A stretch of 34,987 nt of DNA from Parabacteroides distasonis. GTDB taxonomy: Bacteria > Bacteroidota > Bacteroidia > Bacteroidales > Tannerellaceae. The notes beneath the pieces were generated by a model. The model had not been told where the DNA came from. It searched no databases and was given only the letters and a program-made list of their open reading frames with translations. Below are positions 6,414 to 13,551 of this stretch, one piece after another. How positions within the stretch are numbered: the first letter of the stretch is position 1; every line of letters begins with the position of its first letter. Both the position numbers and the translations under genes were made by a program. The stretch lies in NCBI GenBank assembly GCA_021531385.1, contig JAFBIR010000021.1, positions 1 to 34,987 of the forward strand, given 5' to 3'.

Positions 6414-6523
6414 TTCTGAGACGTGACAGCCATTTTTGTATCCGTTTCTGTTTCGTTACGGGTGCAAATATGGTTAGAATCCTCAGAACTACAATGAATA
6501 TATCTGAGAAAACTCGGAATATA
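6414..6523. promoter_or_regulatory. Candidate repressor operators and leftward promoter
   Basis: The motif TTCTGAG or ATCTGAG occurs three times: 6414-6420 (+), 6482-6488 (minus strand) and 6502-6508 (+). The last is half of an imperfect palindrome with CTCGGAATATA at 6513-6523, separated by AAAA. On the minus strand, TTG then 19 bases then CATATTTG (near 6468-6475) resembles a leftward promoter toward the HTH gene with one mismatch to the -7 box. The arrangement fits binding sites of the S24 repressor between divergent genes. Confidence 0.4.
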
Positions 6524-6546
6524 AACATCATTTAACTATTAGGGCT

Positions 6547-7197
6547 ATGACCATACGGGACAGAATAAAGCTAATAATGGACTATAAGGGCATGTCTATC
6601 AATAAGTTTGAGCAGACTATAGGTGTGTCTAAGAGTTATTTAGCCAATACAAAAGGCATATCCAGTGATGCTGTATCATCCATTCTTAGTAAGTTCCCAG
6701 ATATATCAGCAGATTGGTTATTGCTTGAAAAAGGTGATATGGTTAGGAATCTCGGAAGTCAAGACGACGATAAGCCTGTGGCCTCCCCGACGGACAATCC
6801 GGAGGAGGGCATACCGTTGATCCCGGTGAGCGCCATGGCTGGCGCGCTGTCAGGTGAGCAGACGGTGCTGGAGTACGAGTGCGAGCGGTACGTGGTCCCC
6901 GTGTTCAAGGGGGCTGACTTCCTCATACCGGTCAAGGGCAGCAGCATGTATCCCAAGTATAGCTCCGGCGACATCGTGGCCTGCAAGCGTGTGAACATGT
7001 CCGGCCTCTTCTTCCAATGGGGCAAGGTCTATGTGATAGACACCGACCAGGGAGGCCTCATCAAGCGCATCAAGCGGGGCAGCGACCCGGATCACATCCT
7101 GATCGTCTCCGACAACGAGGCCTACGAGCCATTCGAGCTTCCGCTGAGCAGCGTCCACTCCGTCGCCATCGTGCTCGGGGTTATAAGGTTGGAGTGA
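6547..7197 (+). CDS. S24-family phage repressor (CI/LexA-like) with N-terminal HTH
   Basis: The 216-residue protein has an HTH at residues about 5-60 (RDRIKLIMDYKGMSINKFEQ, then GVSKSYLANTKG) and a C-terminal LexA/CI-type S24 peptidase domain at about 90-216. The catalytic serine is in GSSMYP (S133) and the lysine is in GGLIKRIKR (K173). An Ala-Gly pair in SAMAGA (98-99) is at the place where such repressors cut themselves upon RecA activation. It probably holds the element in lysogeny by binding the adjacent palindromes and is removed after DNA damage. This is known for the family and inferred here. The linker (about 66-88) is Asp/Pro-rich. It is divergent from the HTH gene. Confidence 0.9.
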   Translation: MTIRDRIKLIMDYKGMSINKFEQTIGVSKSYLANTKGISSDAVSSILSKFPDISADWLLLEKGDMVRNLGSQDDDKPVASPTDNPEEGIPLIPVSAMAGALSGEQTVLEYECERYVVPVFKGADFLIPVKGSSMYPKYSSGDIVACKRVNMSGLFFQWGKVYVIDTDQGGLIKRIKRGSDPDHILIVSDNEAYEPFELPLSSVHSVAIVLGVIRLE

Positions 7198-7217
7198 TAT
7201 TCGGGTAATACAGAATC

Positions 7218-7265
7218 ATGAAGAAAGAAGACTTAAATCAAATATCAAAATATCATGACAAATAA
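7218..7265 (+). CDS. Possible 15-codon leader peptide overlapping the exonuclease start
   Basis: ATG at 7218 opens a 15-codon frame (MKKEDLNQISKYHDK) that ends with TAA at 7263-7265, 8 bases past the start of the exonuclease ATG in another frame. Such an overlap could couple or attenuate translation of the exonuclease. The frame is so short that it may be chance. Confidence 0.2.
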   Translation: MKKEDLNQISKYHDK

Positions 7266-8115
7266 AAAGGACATCAATTTCACTGCATTTGACTTCGAGA
7301 CGGCTACGACAGATGGCATGGCTTGCCAGCTTGGCATCGTCGTTGTCAGGAGGGGCGTGATACAGGAGAAACGCTGCTGGATAATACGCCCACCAGAGAA
7401 CAGATATGACTGGGCGGCCAAGCGGGTGCATCACATCACGGAGGATGACACGACCGACTCGCCTACCTTCCTCGACTTGTGGCCGTCAATCAAGCCGTAT
7501 TTGGAGGGGCAAGTATTGGTTGGTCATAACGTCACTTTCGACAGATCGGTTCTATATAAGAACATGGAGGTTTACGGAATCGGAGAGGGCGATCTGCAAG
7601 AAGTAGAGTTTGAGTGTACATACCGAATATACGGAGTTGATCTTGGCAAGCTGTGCGAGCAGTGCGGAATGGATAAGTCACAGCATCACGATGCGCTGTT
7701 CGACGCTGAGTGCAGCGCAAGGCTATATATCAATTATCTTTTAGACGGTGGAGACAAGAACCTTGGTCTTGTGCTAACAGGAAGGCGTGAGCAGGAAAGG
7801 ATGTTCCATACTCCTATATGCGGAGACGTATTAAAGAAAGACCTCTCCAACGCCGATCCAAGCAGCCCGTTCTACGACAAGAAGGTTGTCATAACTGGCG
7901 TGTTCTATTTCGCGGAAAGATCAGAGATAGCGTGCATGTTGAAGCGAATGGGCGCTGATATTGACTCAAGCGTCGGTAAGAAGACACAGATCGTCTGTGT
8001 CGGTGAGAATCCGGGCCCTAAAAAGATGGAGAAGATACAACAGATGATCGATGCTGGTAAGGACATCCGTATCATCTACGAGGACGAGCTTGAGAGTATG
8101 ATCAAGCTGGAGTAG
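7255..8115 (+). CDS. DEDDh exonuclease (DnaQ-like) with C-terminal BRCT domain
   Basis: The 286-residue protein has an N-terminal 3'-5' exonuclease fold with the DEDDh residues: FDFET (D13, E15), GHNVTFD (D96) and HHDALFDAE (H145, D150). This is the family of the DNA polymerase III epsilon subunit and RNase T. Residues about 207-284 form a BRCT-like domain (YDKKVVITGVFYF, then MLKRMGADIDSSVGKKTQIV), as in NAD-dependent DNA ligases, which binds DNA ends or nicks. Exonuclease-BRCT proteins occur as stand-alone accessory proteins. It follows the repressor by 57 bases in the same direction and may be expressed in the lysogen. A role in repair or in protection from other DNA is possible but unproven. 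Confidence 0.85.
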   Translation: MTNKKDINFTAFDFETATTDGMACQLGIVVVRRGVIQEKRCWIIRPPENRYDWAAKRVHHITEDDTTDSPTFLDLWPSIKPYLEGQVLVGHNVTFDRSVLYKNMEVYGIGEGDLQEVEFECTYRIYGVDLGKLCEQCGMDKSQHHDALFDAECSARLYINYLLDGGDKNLGLVLTGRREQERMFHTPICGDVLKKDLSNADPSSPFYDKKVVITGVFYFAERSEIACMLKRMGADIDSSVGKKTQIVCVGENPGPKKMEKIQQMIDAGKDIRIIYEDELESMIKLE

Positions 8116-8251
8116 CCTCGTGCGCGTGAATCACGCTCACGGGTTCAGATTCTTTAACAAGAATTATAATTTTCGTACGTTTTGATACCATAATGATACC
8201 ATCAACGAACTACGGACATGTAACGGATTAACGGAAAGCTATATCGAGTAA

Positions 8252-8276
8252 GGTTCAAAAGCCAGCCCGATCACCA
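8252..8276 (+). other. tRNA-3'-end-like sequence, candidate attachment site
   Basis: GGTTCAAAAGCCAGCCCGAT followed by CACCA resembles the 3' end of a tRNA gene with encoded CCA, and an intrinsic terminator follows 5 bases later. No tRNA body lies upstream, and the T-stem does not pair well. Phages often integrate in tRNA 3' ends and leave a partial copy at the far junction, so this could be the right attachment site of the element. Confidence 0.3.
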
Positions 8277-8281
8277 TAAAA

Positions 8282-8321
8282 CCTCTGTTGATGTATATAA
8301 CGCACCAACAGAGGTTTTTTT
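8282..8321 (+). terminator. Intrinsic terminator
   Basis: CCTCTGTTG (8282-8290) pairs perfectly with CAACAGAGG (8306-8314) across a 15-base loop and is followed by a run of seven T. It separates the mobile element from the chromosomal genes on the right. Confidence 0.8.
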
Positions 8322-8354
8322 ATACATGATTAGGTGAAATAACGAAGATTTTTT

Positions 8355-8362
8355 TACCTTTG
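8355..8362 (+). promoter_or_regulatory. -7 box upstream of the secreted protein gene
   Basis: TACCTTTG fits the Bacteroidota TAnnTTTG consensus and lies 52 bases before the ATG at 8414. No strong -33 TTTG is visible. Confidence 0.6.
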
Positions 8363-8413
8363 TGACCAATTAATTAGGATTGCTTTTAATCACTTAACAA
8401 ATAATCAATAGCT

Positions 8414-9307
8414 ATGAGCAGACTTATTGGTATTATTTTGATGGCCCTTTTCTTGCAGCCGATGGCACAGATGACTTGGGGGCAAGAACAGGAGGAGGAT
8501 CGCAATGCGGTATTTAAGGTGGCGATCGGTGAGTTTAGTTATACCCCTAAACAACAAAAGGAAAATGTGGGTTCCGTGTTGGGTGCTGTAGGAGAGGCCT
8601 TGTTGTTAGGCAAGACCACTCAACGACATGATAATTATAATGAGGCGGTTCGAGCGAGTATCGTCAAGGGTATCAGTGGGGTCAGACGTTTTAATGCGAT
8701 AGATGGTGCGTTCCAGGAGGGTGAGGTGAAAGAGGGTATGAAGGCGCTCTATGTAGATGGAACGATTTTGAATGTGTCAACCACAACTCAGATAGAGACG
8801 CACACAGACTCAAAAAAGAAAACTTACACTACCACCTACTACAAGGCAATTATTGGTGTGACGGTAAACGTGAAAGATGCAACTAATGATTATGTGGTGA
8901 ACAGCCAGACCTTTAATGTCTCCGATTATGACTTGTCTTGGGTGGAATCGACTGAGGGTGCGATTAACAATGCGCTCAAGGTGCTTTCCGGTCAGATCAC
9001 CCGTTTCTATAATCGCTTTTTCCCATTGAACGCCTTCATTATTGAGAGGGGTAATGAGAAAAAAGATAAGCAACAGGAGGTCTATATCGACCTGGGTGGA
9101 CAACATGGGGCCTATAGTGGCATGCACTTGACTGTTTATTCGGTGAAGACTATCGCAGGCAGGTATGCTCGTAAGGAGCTGGGTAAGCTGAAGATCAAAG
9201 ATGTGATGGGCGATGATATCAGCCTTTGTAAGGTGACGAGTGGCGGCAAGAATATCAAGGCGGCGCTCGACGAGGAGCAGACCGTGGTGGCAGTTACGAC
9301 TGACTAA
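8414..9307 (+). CDS. Secreted CsgG/FlgT-C-like protein
   Basis: The 297-residue protein starts with a clear signal peptide (MSRLIGIILMALFLQPMAQM, cleaved near TWGQE). The middle resembles the CsgG/LpoB-type fold used by envelope proteins: VAIGEFSYTP early, repeated strands around YVDGTILNVSTTT and TTYYKAIIGVTVNVKD, then a helix. The C-terminal part (about 220-290; EVYIDLGGQHGAYSGMHLTV, then KELGKLKIKDV) resembles the FlgT C-terminal strand domain. No lipobox is seen, so it is probably periplasmic. Its role is unknown. An own promoter precedes it and the mobile element ends just upstream. The family reading is by eye and moderately sure. Confidence 0.65.
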   Translation: MSRLIGIILMALFLQPMAQMTWGQEQEEDRNAVFKVAIGEFSYTPKQQKENVGSVLGAVGEALLLGKTTQRHDNYNEAVRASIVKGISGVRRFNAIDGAFQEGEVKEGMKALYVDGTILNVSTTTQIETHTDSKKKTYTTTYYKAIIGVTVNVKDATNDYVVNSQTFNVSDYDLSWVESTEGAINNALKVLSGQITRFYNRFFPLNAFIIERGNEKKDKQQEVYIDLGGQHGAYSGMHLTVYSVKTIAGRYARKELGKLKIKDVMGDDISLCKVTSGGKNIKAALDEEQTVVAVTTD

Positions 9308-9344
9308 AATCAGGTAGAGTCAGAACATAGGTGTAAGAGCCGAT

Positions 9345-9400
9345 GAACTTATGTTAAATGCCCTTTTAACATAAGTTCGTTGGCACTTGAACTTATGTTC
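9345..9400. repeat. Inverted/direct repeats of a 12-base motif
   Basis: GAACTTATGTTAA (9345-9357) pairs with TTAACATAAGTTC (9366-9378) to give a 13-bp hairpin, and GAACTTATGTTC recurs at 9389-9400. The hairpin has no T run on the plus strand. It could be a terminator-like element or protein-binding sites upstream of the SPOR lipoprotein gene. Confidence 0.6.
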
Positions 9401-9433
9401 GTGAATGTAATGTGTTTTTCAGATATTTTTCTC

Positions 9434-9441
9434 TATCTTTG
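9434..9441 (+). promoter_or_regulatory. -7 box for the SPOR lipoprotein
   Basis: TATCTTTG is an exact TAnnTTTG match, 36 bases before the chosen ATG at 9478. It lies inside the longer frame that would start at 9412, which argues against that earlier start. Confidence 0.7.
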
Positions 9442-9477
9442 CGCAGTCGAAAATGTATTTTAAAAAGAAAGATAGTC

Positions 9478-9966
9478 ATGAATAAGATTTGGTTGATGGG
9501 AACAGCCGTTTGCATGTTGCTGGCATTCGGTTCATGTAAACCCAAGCAGAGTGCCTATAAGACTGCTTATGAGCAAGCTAAAGAGAAGGAGACTACTGCC
9601 CCGGTTGAGGTAGTGGAGGAGACCGAGGAGGTTGTGGATGTTGCCCCGGTATCTAAGCCCAGAACGTCAACGGCTTCTACCCGCAGTGAGCGTATCAATG
9701 CAGCTCAGGGTGAGGACGCCAGCCGTTTGAAACGTTTCAGCGTTGTAATAGGTAGCTTTAAGAATCGCACGAATGCCTATGCGTTGAAAGAGCGTATGCA
9801 AAACGCAGGCTATAATGCGGTATTAGGTGAGAATGAGCAGGGCATGTTGCGCGTGATCGTTGCCAGCTTCGATAACAAGGCTGACGCTGCGGATAGCCGC
9901 GATGCGATCAAGGCAAAATATGCACCTCAGTTCCAGGATGCTTGGTTGCTGGAAAGAGCATACTAA
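9478..9966 (+). CDS. SPOR-domain lipoprotein
   Basis: From ATG at 9478 this is a 162-residue lipoprotein with a lipobox LAFGSC (Cys20). A Glu/Val-rich linker (ETTAPVEVVEETEEVVDVAP) follows, and then a C-terminal SPOR domain (about 86-162: FSVVIGSFKNRTNAYALKER, then GMLRVIVASFDNKADA). SPOR domains bind denuded glycan strands of septal peptidoglycan, so the protein probably sits at the division site, anchored in a membrane by lipid. The start at 9478 is preferred because the promoter -7 box lies just upstream and the signal sequence begins here. A hairpin with a T run follows the stop. Confidence 0.9.
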   Translation: MNKIWLMGTAVCMLLAFGSCKPKQSAYKTAYEQAKEKETTAPVEVVEETEEVVDVAPVSKPRTSTASTRSERINAAQGEDASRLKRFSVVIGSFKNRTNAYALKERMQNAGYNAVLGENEQGMLRVIVASFDNKADAADSRDAIKAKYAPQFQDAWLLERAY

Positions 9967-10001
9967 TGGGAATATAGTCCTCCCTGAGAAAGAGGAGGTA
10001 G

Positions 10002-10038
10002 AGAGGAGGCTTAGCAGAGATAGGCTTCCTCTATTTTT
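10002..10038 (+). terminator. Probable terminator of the SPOR lipoprotein gene
   Basis: AGAGGAGGC can pair with the GGCTTCCTCT segment ending at 10032, followed by ATTTTTT. The stem is imperfect in its upper part. Confidence 0.6.
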
Positions 10039-10058
10039 TAAACTATAAATCGAATAGC

Positions 10059-11153
10059 ATGGCAAAAACAAAGGAGCAATTACTGGCCATCCTTAGCCAG
10101 TTTCAATTGGAGGGGACGATGGTGGACGCACAGCCTTTCGGCAACGGCCACATCAACGATACCTTAAAAGTGATCAACGATAAGGGAGAGGCTCCCTACG
10201 TGTTGCAACGCATCAATCACCAGATTTTCACGAATGTAGAGATGCTTCAGGAGAACATTCGTATCGTCACGGAGCATGTTCGAAAGGTATTGGAGGAACG
10301 AGGTGAGGAGGATATTGACCGAAAGGTGTTGACCTTCTTGCCTACGAAGGAAGGTAAGAACTACTATTTTGATGGAGATTCTTATTGGCGTGTCTGCCTG
10401 TTGATCCCGCAATGTGTGAGCTATGAGGCGGTGACTCCTGCATTGGCTTATGAGGCCGGGAAGGCATTCGGGGATTTCCAGTCTATGCTGGCTGACCTGC
10501 CGGAAGGGACCTTGGGCGAGACTATTCCGAATTTCCACAACATGGAGTTTCGCTTGCAGCAGTTTCGTGAGGCAGTAGCTGCCGATTCGGCTGGTCGCTT
10601 GGACGAGGTGAAGGAGCTGGTTCAGGAGATAGAGGCTCGCTCGGAGGCGATGTGTGTGCAAGAACGGTTGTATCGAGACGGGAAATTGCGTAAGCGAGTG
10701 AACCATTGCGATACGAAAGTGAACAATATGCTGTTTGATGCGGAAACGGGCAAGGTGCTCTGCGTGATCGACTTGGACACGGTGATGCCGGGTTTTGTGC
10801 TGTCTGACATTGGTGACTTTATCCGTACAGGTGCGAATACGGGTGCGGAGGATGATGCGTGCTTGGAGCGTGTTGAGGTGAACTTGCCGATCTTTGAGGC
10901 CTATACCCGTGGCTACATGGAGAAGGCGAAGACATTCTTAACACCCTTGGAAATTAGCTTGTTGCCCTACGGTGGCCGCCTATTGACCTATATGCAGACG
11001 GTACGTTTCTTGACCGACTATCTGAATGGCGATACCTATTACAAGATCCATAGCCCGAAGCATAACTTGATTCGTACGAAGGCGCAGTTCAAGCTCCTGC
11101 AGAGCTTAGAGGCCCATGCGGAGGAGATGGATGCGTTTGTACAAACACTTTAA
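10059..11153 (+). CDS. N-acetylhexosamine 1-kinase-like protein (APH-fold)
   Basis: The 364-residue protein has the aminoglycoside-phosphotransferase kinase fold. Marks are FGNGHINDTLKV (glycine-rich loop, about 27-38), YVLQRINHQIF, the catalytic loop VNHCDTKVNNMLFD, and the metal-binding VIDLDTVMPG. The FGNGHINDT and YVLQRIN segments are typical of NahK, which phosphorylates GlcNAc or GalNAc at C1 and feeds them to UDP-sugar synthesis. Cytoplasmic; no signal peptide. It stands alone, followed by a bidirectional terminator. The GH20 hexosaminidase 22 kb away could supply its substrate, which is an inference. Confidence 0.8.
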   Translation: MAKTKEQLLAILSQFQLEGTMVDAQPFGNGHINDTLKVINDKGEAPYVLQRINHQIFTNVEMLQENIRIVTEHVRKVLEERGEEDIDRKVLTFLPTKEGKNYYFDGDSYWRVCLLIPQCVSYEAVTPALAYEAGKAFGDFQSMLADLPEGTLGETIPNFHNMEFRLQQFREAVAADSAGRLDEVKELVQEIEARSEAMCVQERLYRDGKLRKRVNHCDTKVNNMLFDAETGKVLCVIDLDTVMPGFVLSDIGDFIRTGANTGAEDDACLERVEVNLPIFEAYTRGYMEKAKTFLTPLEISLLPYGGRLLTYMQTVRFLTDYLNGDTYYKIHSPKHNLIRTKAQFKLLQSLEAHAEEMDAFVQTL

Positions 11154-11157
11154 TAAA

Positions 11158-11185
11158 AAAGGCTGCCCGACCATGGACAGCCTTT
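11158..11185. terminator. Bidirectional terminator between convergent genes
   Basis: AAAGGCTG (11158-11165) pairs with CAGCCTTT (11178-11185), flanked by A-rich and T-rich stretches on both sides. It serves the sugar kinase (plus) and pgk (minus). Confidence 0.75.
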
Positions 11186-11208
11186 ACTTTATACATAGAC
11201 TTCTGTGA

Positions 11209-12468
11209 TTAGCCTTGGATAGCAGCGATACCCGGAAGTACCTTACCCTCGATAGCCTCAAGCAAAGCACCACCACCGGTAGAAACGTAAGATACGCCGT
11301 TGGCCAAACCGAACTTGTTTACACAAGCTACGGAATCACCACCACCTACCAATGAGAAGGCACCGTTCTTTGTTGCCTCAACGATAGCCTCACCTACCGC
11401 ACGTGAACCGTGTGTGAAGTTATCAAACTCAAATACACCCGTCGGGCCGTTCCAAAGGATTGTCTTAGAGCTCTTGATGACGTTTGCATAGATCTCCTCT
11501 GTCTTCGGACCAATGTCAAGACCCTCCCAAGCATCAGGAATCTCATTCACCGGAGCGAAATCGGTCTTTGCGTCGTTGCTGAAATCATCAGCGATCTTTG
11601 CGTCAACAGCCAAAACCAAGTTAACGCCCTTGTCCTTAGCCTTCTGCATCAACTCCAAAGCCAAATCCAGCTTGTCATCCTCGCAGATAGACTTACCGAT
11701 CTTACCGCCCTGAGCCTTCGTGAAGGTATAGGTCATACCGCCTGTGATGATCAAGTTGTCCACCTTATTGAGCAAGTTCTCGATGATCTCAATCTTAGAA
11801 GAAACCTTAGAACCACCCATGATTGCGGTGAACGGACGCTTGATGTCGTTGAGCACCTTATCAACGGCCTTCACCTCTTTCTCCATCAAGTAACCGAACA
11901 TCTTGTGATCAGCGTCGAAATAGTCAGCGATCAATGCCGTAGAAGCGTGTGCACGGTGAGCGGTACCGAATGCGTCGTTTACGTAGCAGTCAGCATAAGC
12001 GGCCAACTTCTTCGTGAACTCCTTCTGGCTCTCTTTTACTGCTTTCTTAGCGGCCTTCTTCTCCTCGTCAGTAGCGTCCTCAGCCAAGCCTCTGGGTTTG
12101 CCCTCCTCCTCAGCGTAGAAGCGCAAGTTCTCCAACAGCAAAGCCTCACCCGGTTGCAAAGCAGCAGCCTTCACGCCAGCCTCCTCACCGATGCAGTCGT
12201 TAGCGAACTGTACGTCGATGCCTAACAACTCAGAAAGGTGACCCAGGATGTGCTTCAAAGAAAACTTCTCGGTTACGCCTTTCGGACGGCCCAGGTGTGA
12301 ACCGATGATGACGCTACCACCATCTGCCAAGATCTTCTTCAAAGTAGGCAGAGCGGCACGCATACGAGTGTCGTCGGTGATGTTGAAATTCTCGTCTAAG
12401 GGGACATTAAAATCCACTCTGACAAATGCCTTTTTACCGGCAAAGTTGAAAGTGTCAATTGTTGCCAT
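11209..12468 (-). CDS. pgk: Phosphoglycerate kinase
   Basis: The 419-residue protein is phosphoglycerate kinase, the glycolytic enzyme that makes ATP from 1,3-bisphosphoglycerate. Visible family marks are VRVDFNVPL near the N-terminus, [20 protein letters not shown], the inter-domain [17 protein letters not shown], and the nucleotide-binding GPTGVFE and [12 protein letters not shown] Lys/Glu-rich insertion (about 130-160) lies between ENLRFY and the domain linker, a common Bacteroidota variation. On the minus strand TAAGTTTG (12517-12524) gives a -7 box about 50 bases before the start. It is monocistronic and convergent with the sugar kinase. Confidence 0.97.
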   Translation of the reverse strand: MATIDTFNFAGKKAFVRVDFNVPLDENFNITDDTRMRAALPTLKKILADGGSVIIGSHLGRPKGVTEKFSLKHILGHLSELLGIDVQFANDCIGEEAGVKAAALQPGEALLLENLRFYAEEEGKPRGLAEDATDEEKKAAKKAVKESQKEFTKKLAAYADCYVNDAFGTAHRAHASTALIADYFDADHKMFGYLMEKEVKAVDKVLNDIKRPFTAIMGGSKVSSKIEIIENLLNKVDNLIITGGMTYTFTKAQGGKIGKSICEDDKLDLALELMQKAKDKGVNLVLAVDAKIADDFSNDAKTDFAPVNEIPDAWEGLDIGPKTEEIYANVIKSSKTILWNGPTGVFEFDNFTHGSRAVGEAIVEATKNGAFSLVGGGDSVACVNKFGLANGVSYVSTGGGALLEAIEGKVLPGIAAIQG

Positions 12469-12516
12469 AATTACTATGTTAAATATACAATTAAATGTGT
12501 TCGTTTAAAACGCTTG

Positions 12517-12524
12517 CAAACTTA
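12517..12524 (-). promoter_or_regulatory. -7 box for pgk
   Basis: TAAGTTTG on the minus strand fits TAnnTTTG, 49 bases upstream of the pgk ATG. Confidence 0.55.
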
Positions 12525-12564
12525 CACAAAATATTTTATTCGTCTTCTTGCCTTGCCCTATTTT

Positions 12565-13551
12565 TTATTGCTCGTTGGCTGGGATTAAGGCCTGCTCAAT
12601 TTCGGATAGGCTCCCTTCCCGCACGAGAACCTTTTTCTGGCTATCGAGCAGATAGAGCGCAGGGATGATTTTCAGCTCATAGAGCTCATCGCTGAGGATG
12701 GTGCTCTCTGGGTTGTAGCTGTTGATCCATGCGGTAGGTAGGTTGGCAAGAGCAGTTCGCCAAGCTGTCGTGTCGGCATAGGGATAGATGGTGAGTAGCT
12801 GAAGCTGATGCTTTTCCAACGCTTTGTTGAGTGCCTTGGAATGTTGCATCTGCTCAATCTCTTGTCGGCAATGGGTGCATTCCGGATCATAGAAAAAGAG
12901 AATCACGTAAGGGGAGGAGAGGGTATAGAGGTGGCTCTTCGTCCCGTCGGCCACGACATAGTCGAAGTCGGTGGCTGGTGTCCCCTTCCGGTTCTTGAGG
13001 CAAAGCTCTAACAGGATGGATGGACGGATCTTCTCCTCCTCGCTCCAGCTGTCGGATTGGGTGATATACTCCAATACGGCGATGTACATCTCATTGTCTT
13101 GCATGGGGGAATAGCTGAAAGCCAGATAGGCCTCCAGCAGTTCATCCAGGCGATTCAAGAAGGCCTTTTGGAGGGAGGGTTGGGGAGAGGCGTTCGTGCC
13201 GTTTGGTTGGTAGCCTGTTTCTGCTTTCCGCAATAAGGCTTTCAACCCTTCGGCTTGTCGCGCTGGTGAAGCCTGTTGCAGGATGTAGAGGTAGTCACTT
13301 AACGCCTGCTCAAAAAACAGGGTGCTCCGGATGTCGGTCGTATCGGTGAAGTCAAATTGATCCCAGTAGTGCAGTGCCAACCACTCTGCGCGTTCGGCTG
13401 GTGTCTGAAGTTGAGCGGGGACGGTGACTGACTGGAATGAACGAGTTGCCCGTGCGAAGGAAGAGGCGGCAGTTACGCCCGCTTGGCAGGAGAGAAAGCC
13501 ACCTGCCAAACCGCCTAATCCGATCCACAAGATTATGATCCAACGACTCAT
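12565..13551 (-). CDS. Lipoprotein with thioredoxin-like domain (DUF5106-type)
   Basis: From ATG at 13551 this is a 328-residue lipoprotein with signal MSRWIIILWIGLGGLAGGFL and lipobox cysteine at LSC (Cys22). The middle (about 30-190) is helical and resembles the DUF5106 region found in Bacteroidales envelope thiol proteins. The C-terminal part is thioredoxin-like, with SSPYVILFFYDPECTHCRQE carrying the active CxxC (CTHC). It probably handles disulphides or redox at the membrane. The start at 13551 overlaps the nnr stop by four bases and opens the signal peptide. An earlier ATG (13623) would add a non-hydrophobic extension. Confidence 0.8.
   Translation of the reverse strand: MSRWIIILWIGLGGLAGGFLSCQAGVTAASSFARATRSFQSVTVPAQLQTPAERAEWLALHYWDQFDFTDTTDIRSTLFFEQALSDYLYILQQASPARQAEGLKALLRKAETGYQPNGTNASPQPSLQKAFLNRLDELLEAYLAFSYSPMQDNEMYIAVLEYITQSDSWSEEEKIRPSILLELCLKNRKGTPATDFDYVVADGTKSHLYTLSSPYVILFFYDPECTHCRQEIEQMQHSKALNKALEKHQLQLLTIYPYADTTAWRTALANLPTAWINSYNPESTILSDELYELKIIPALYLLDSQKKVLVREGSLSEIEQALIPANEQ

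Noticed and set aside
5848-6426. Plus-strand frame of 192 residues
   Set aside because: It is antisense to the HTH gene and runs through its promoter. Composition is rich in Pro, Arg and Ser, as expected for a shadow frame.
6325-6531. Minus-strand 68-residue frame with hydrophobic start
   Set aside because: It covers the divergent promoter and candidate operators and has no ribosome-binding site. The operator reading explains the region better.
11410-12225. Plus-strand frame of 271 residues
   Set aside because: It is fully antisense to pgk, whose protein is unmistakable.
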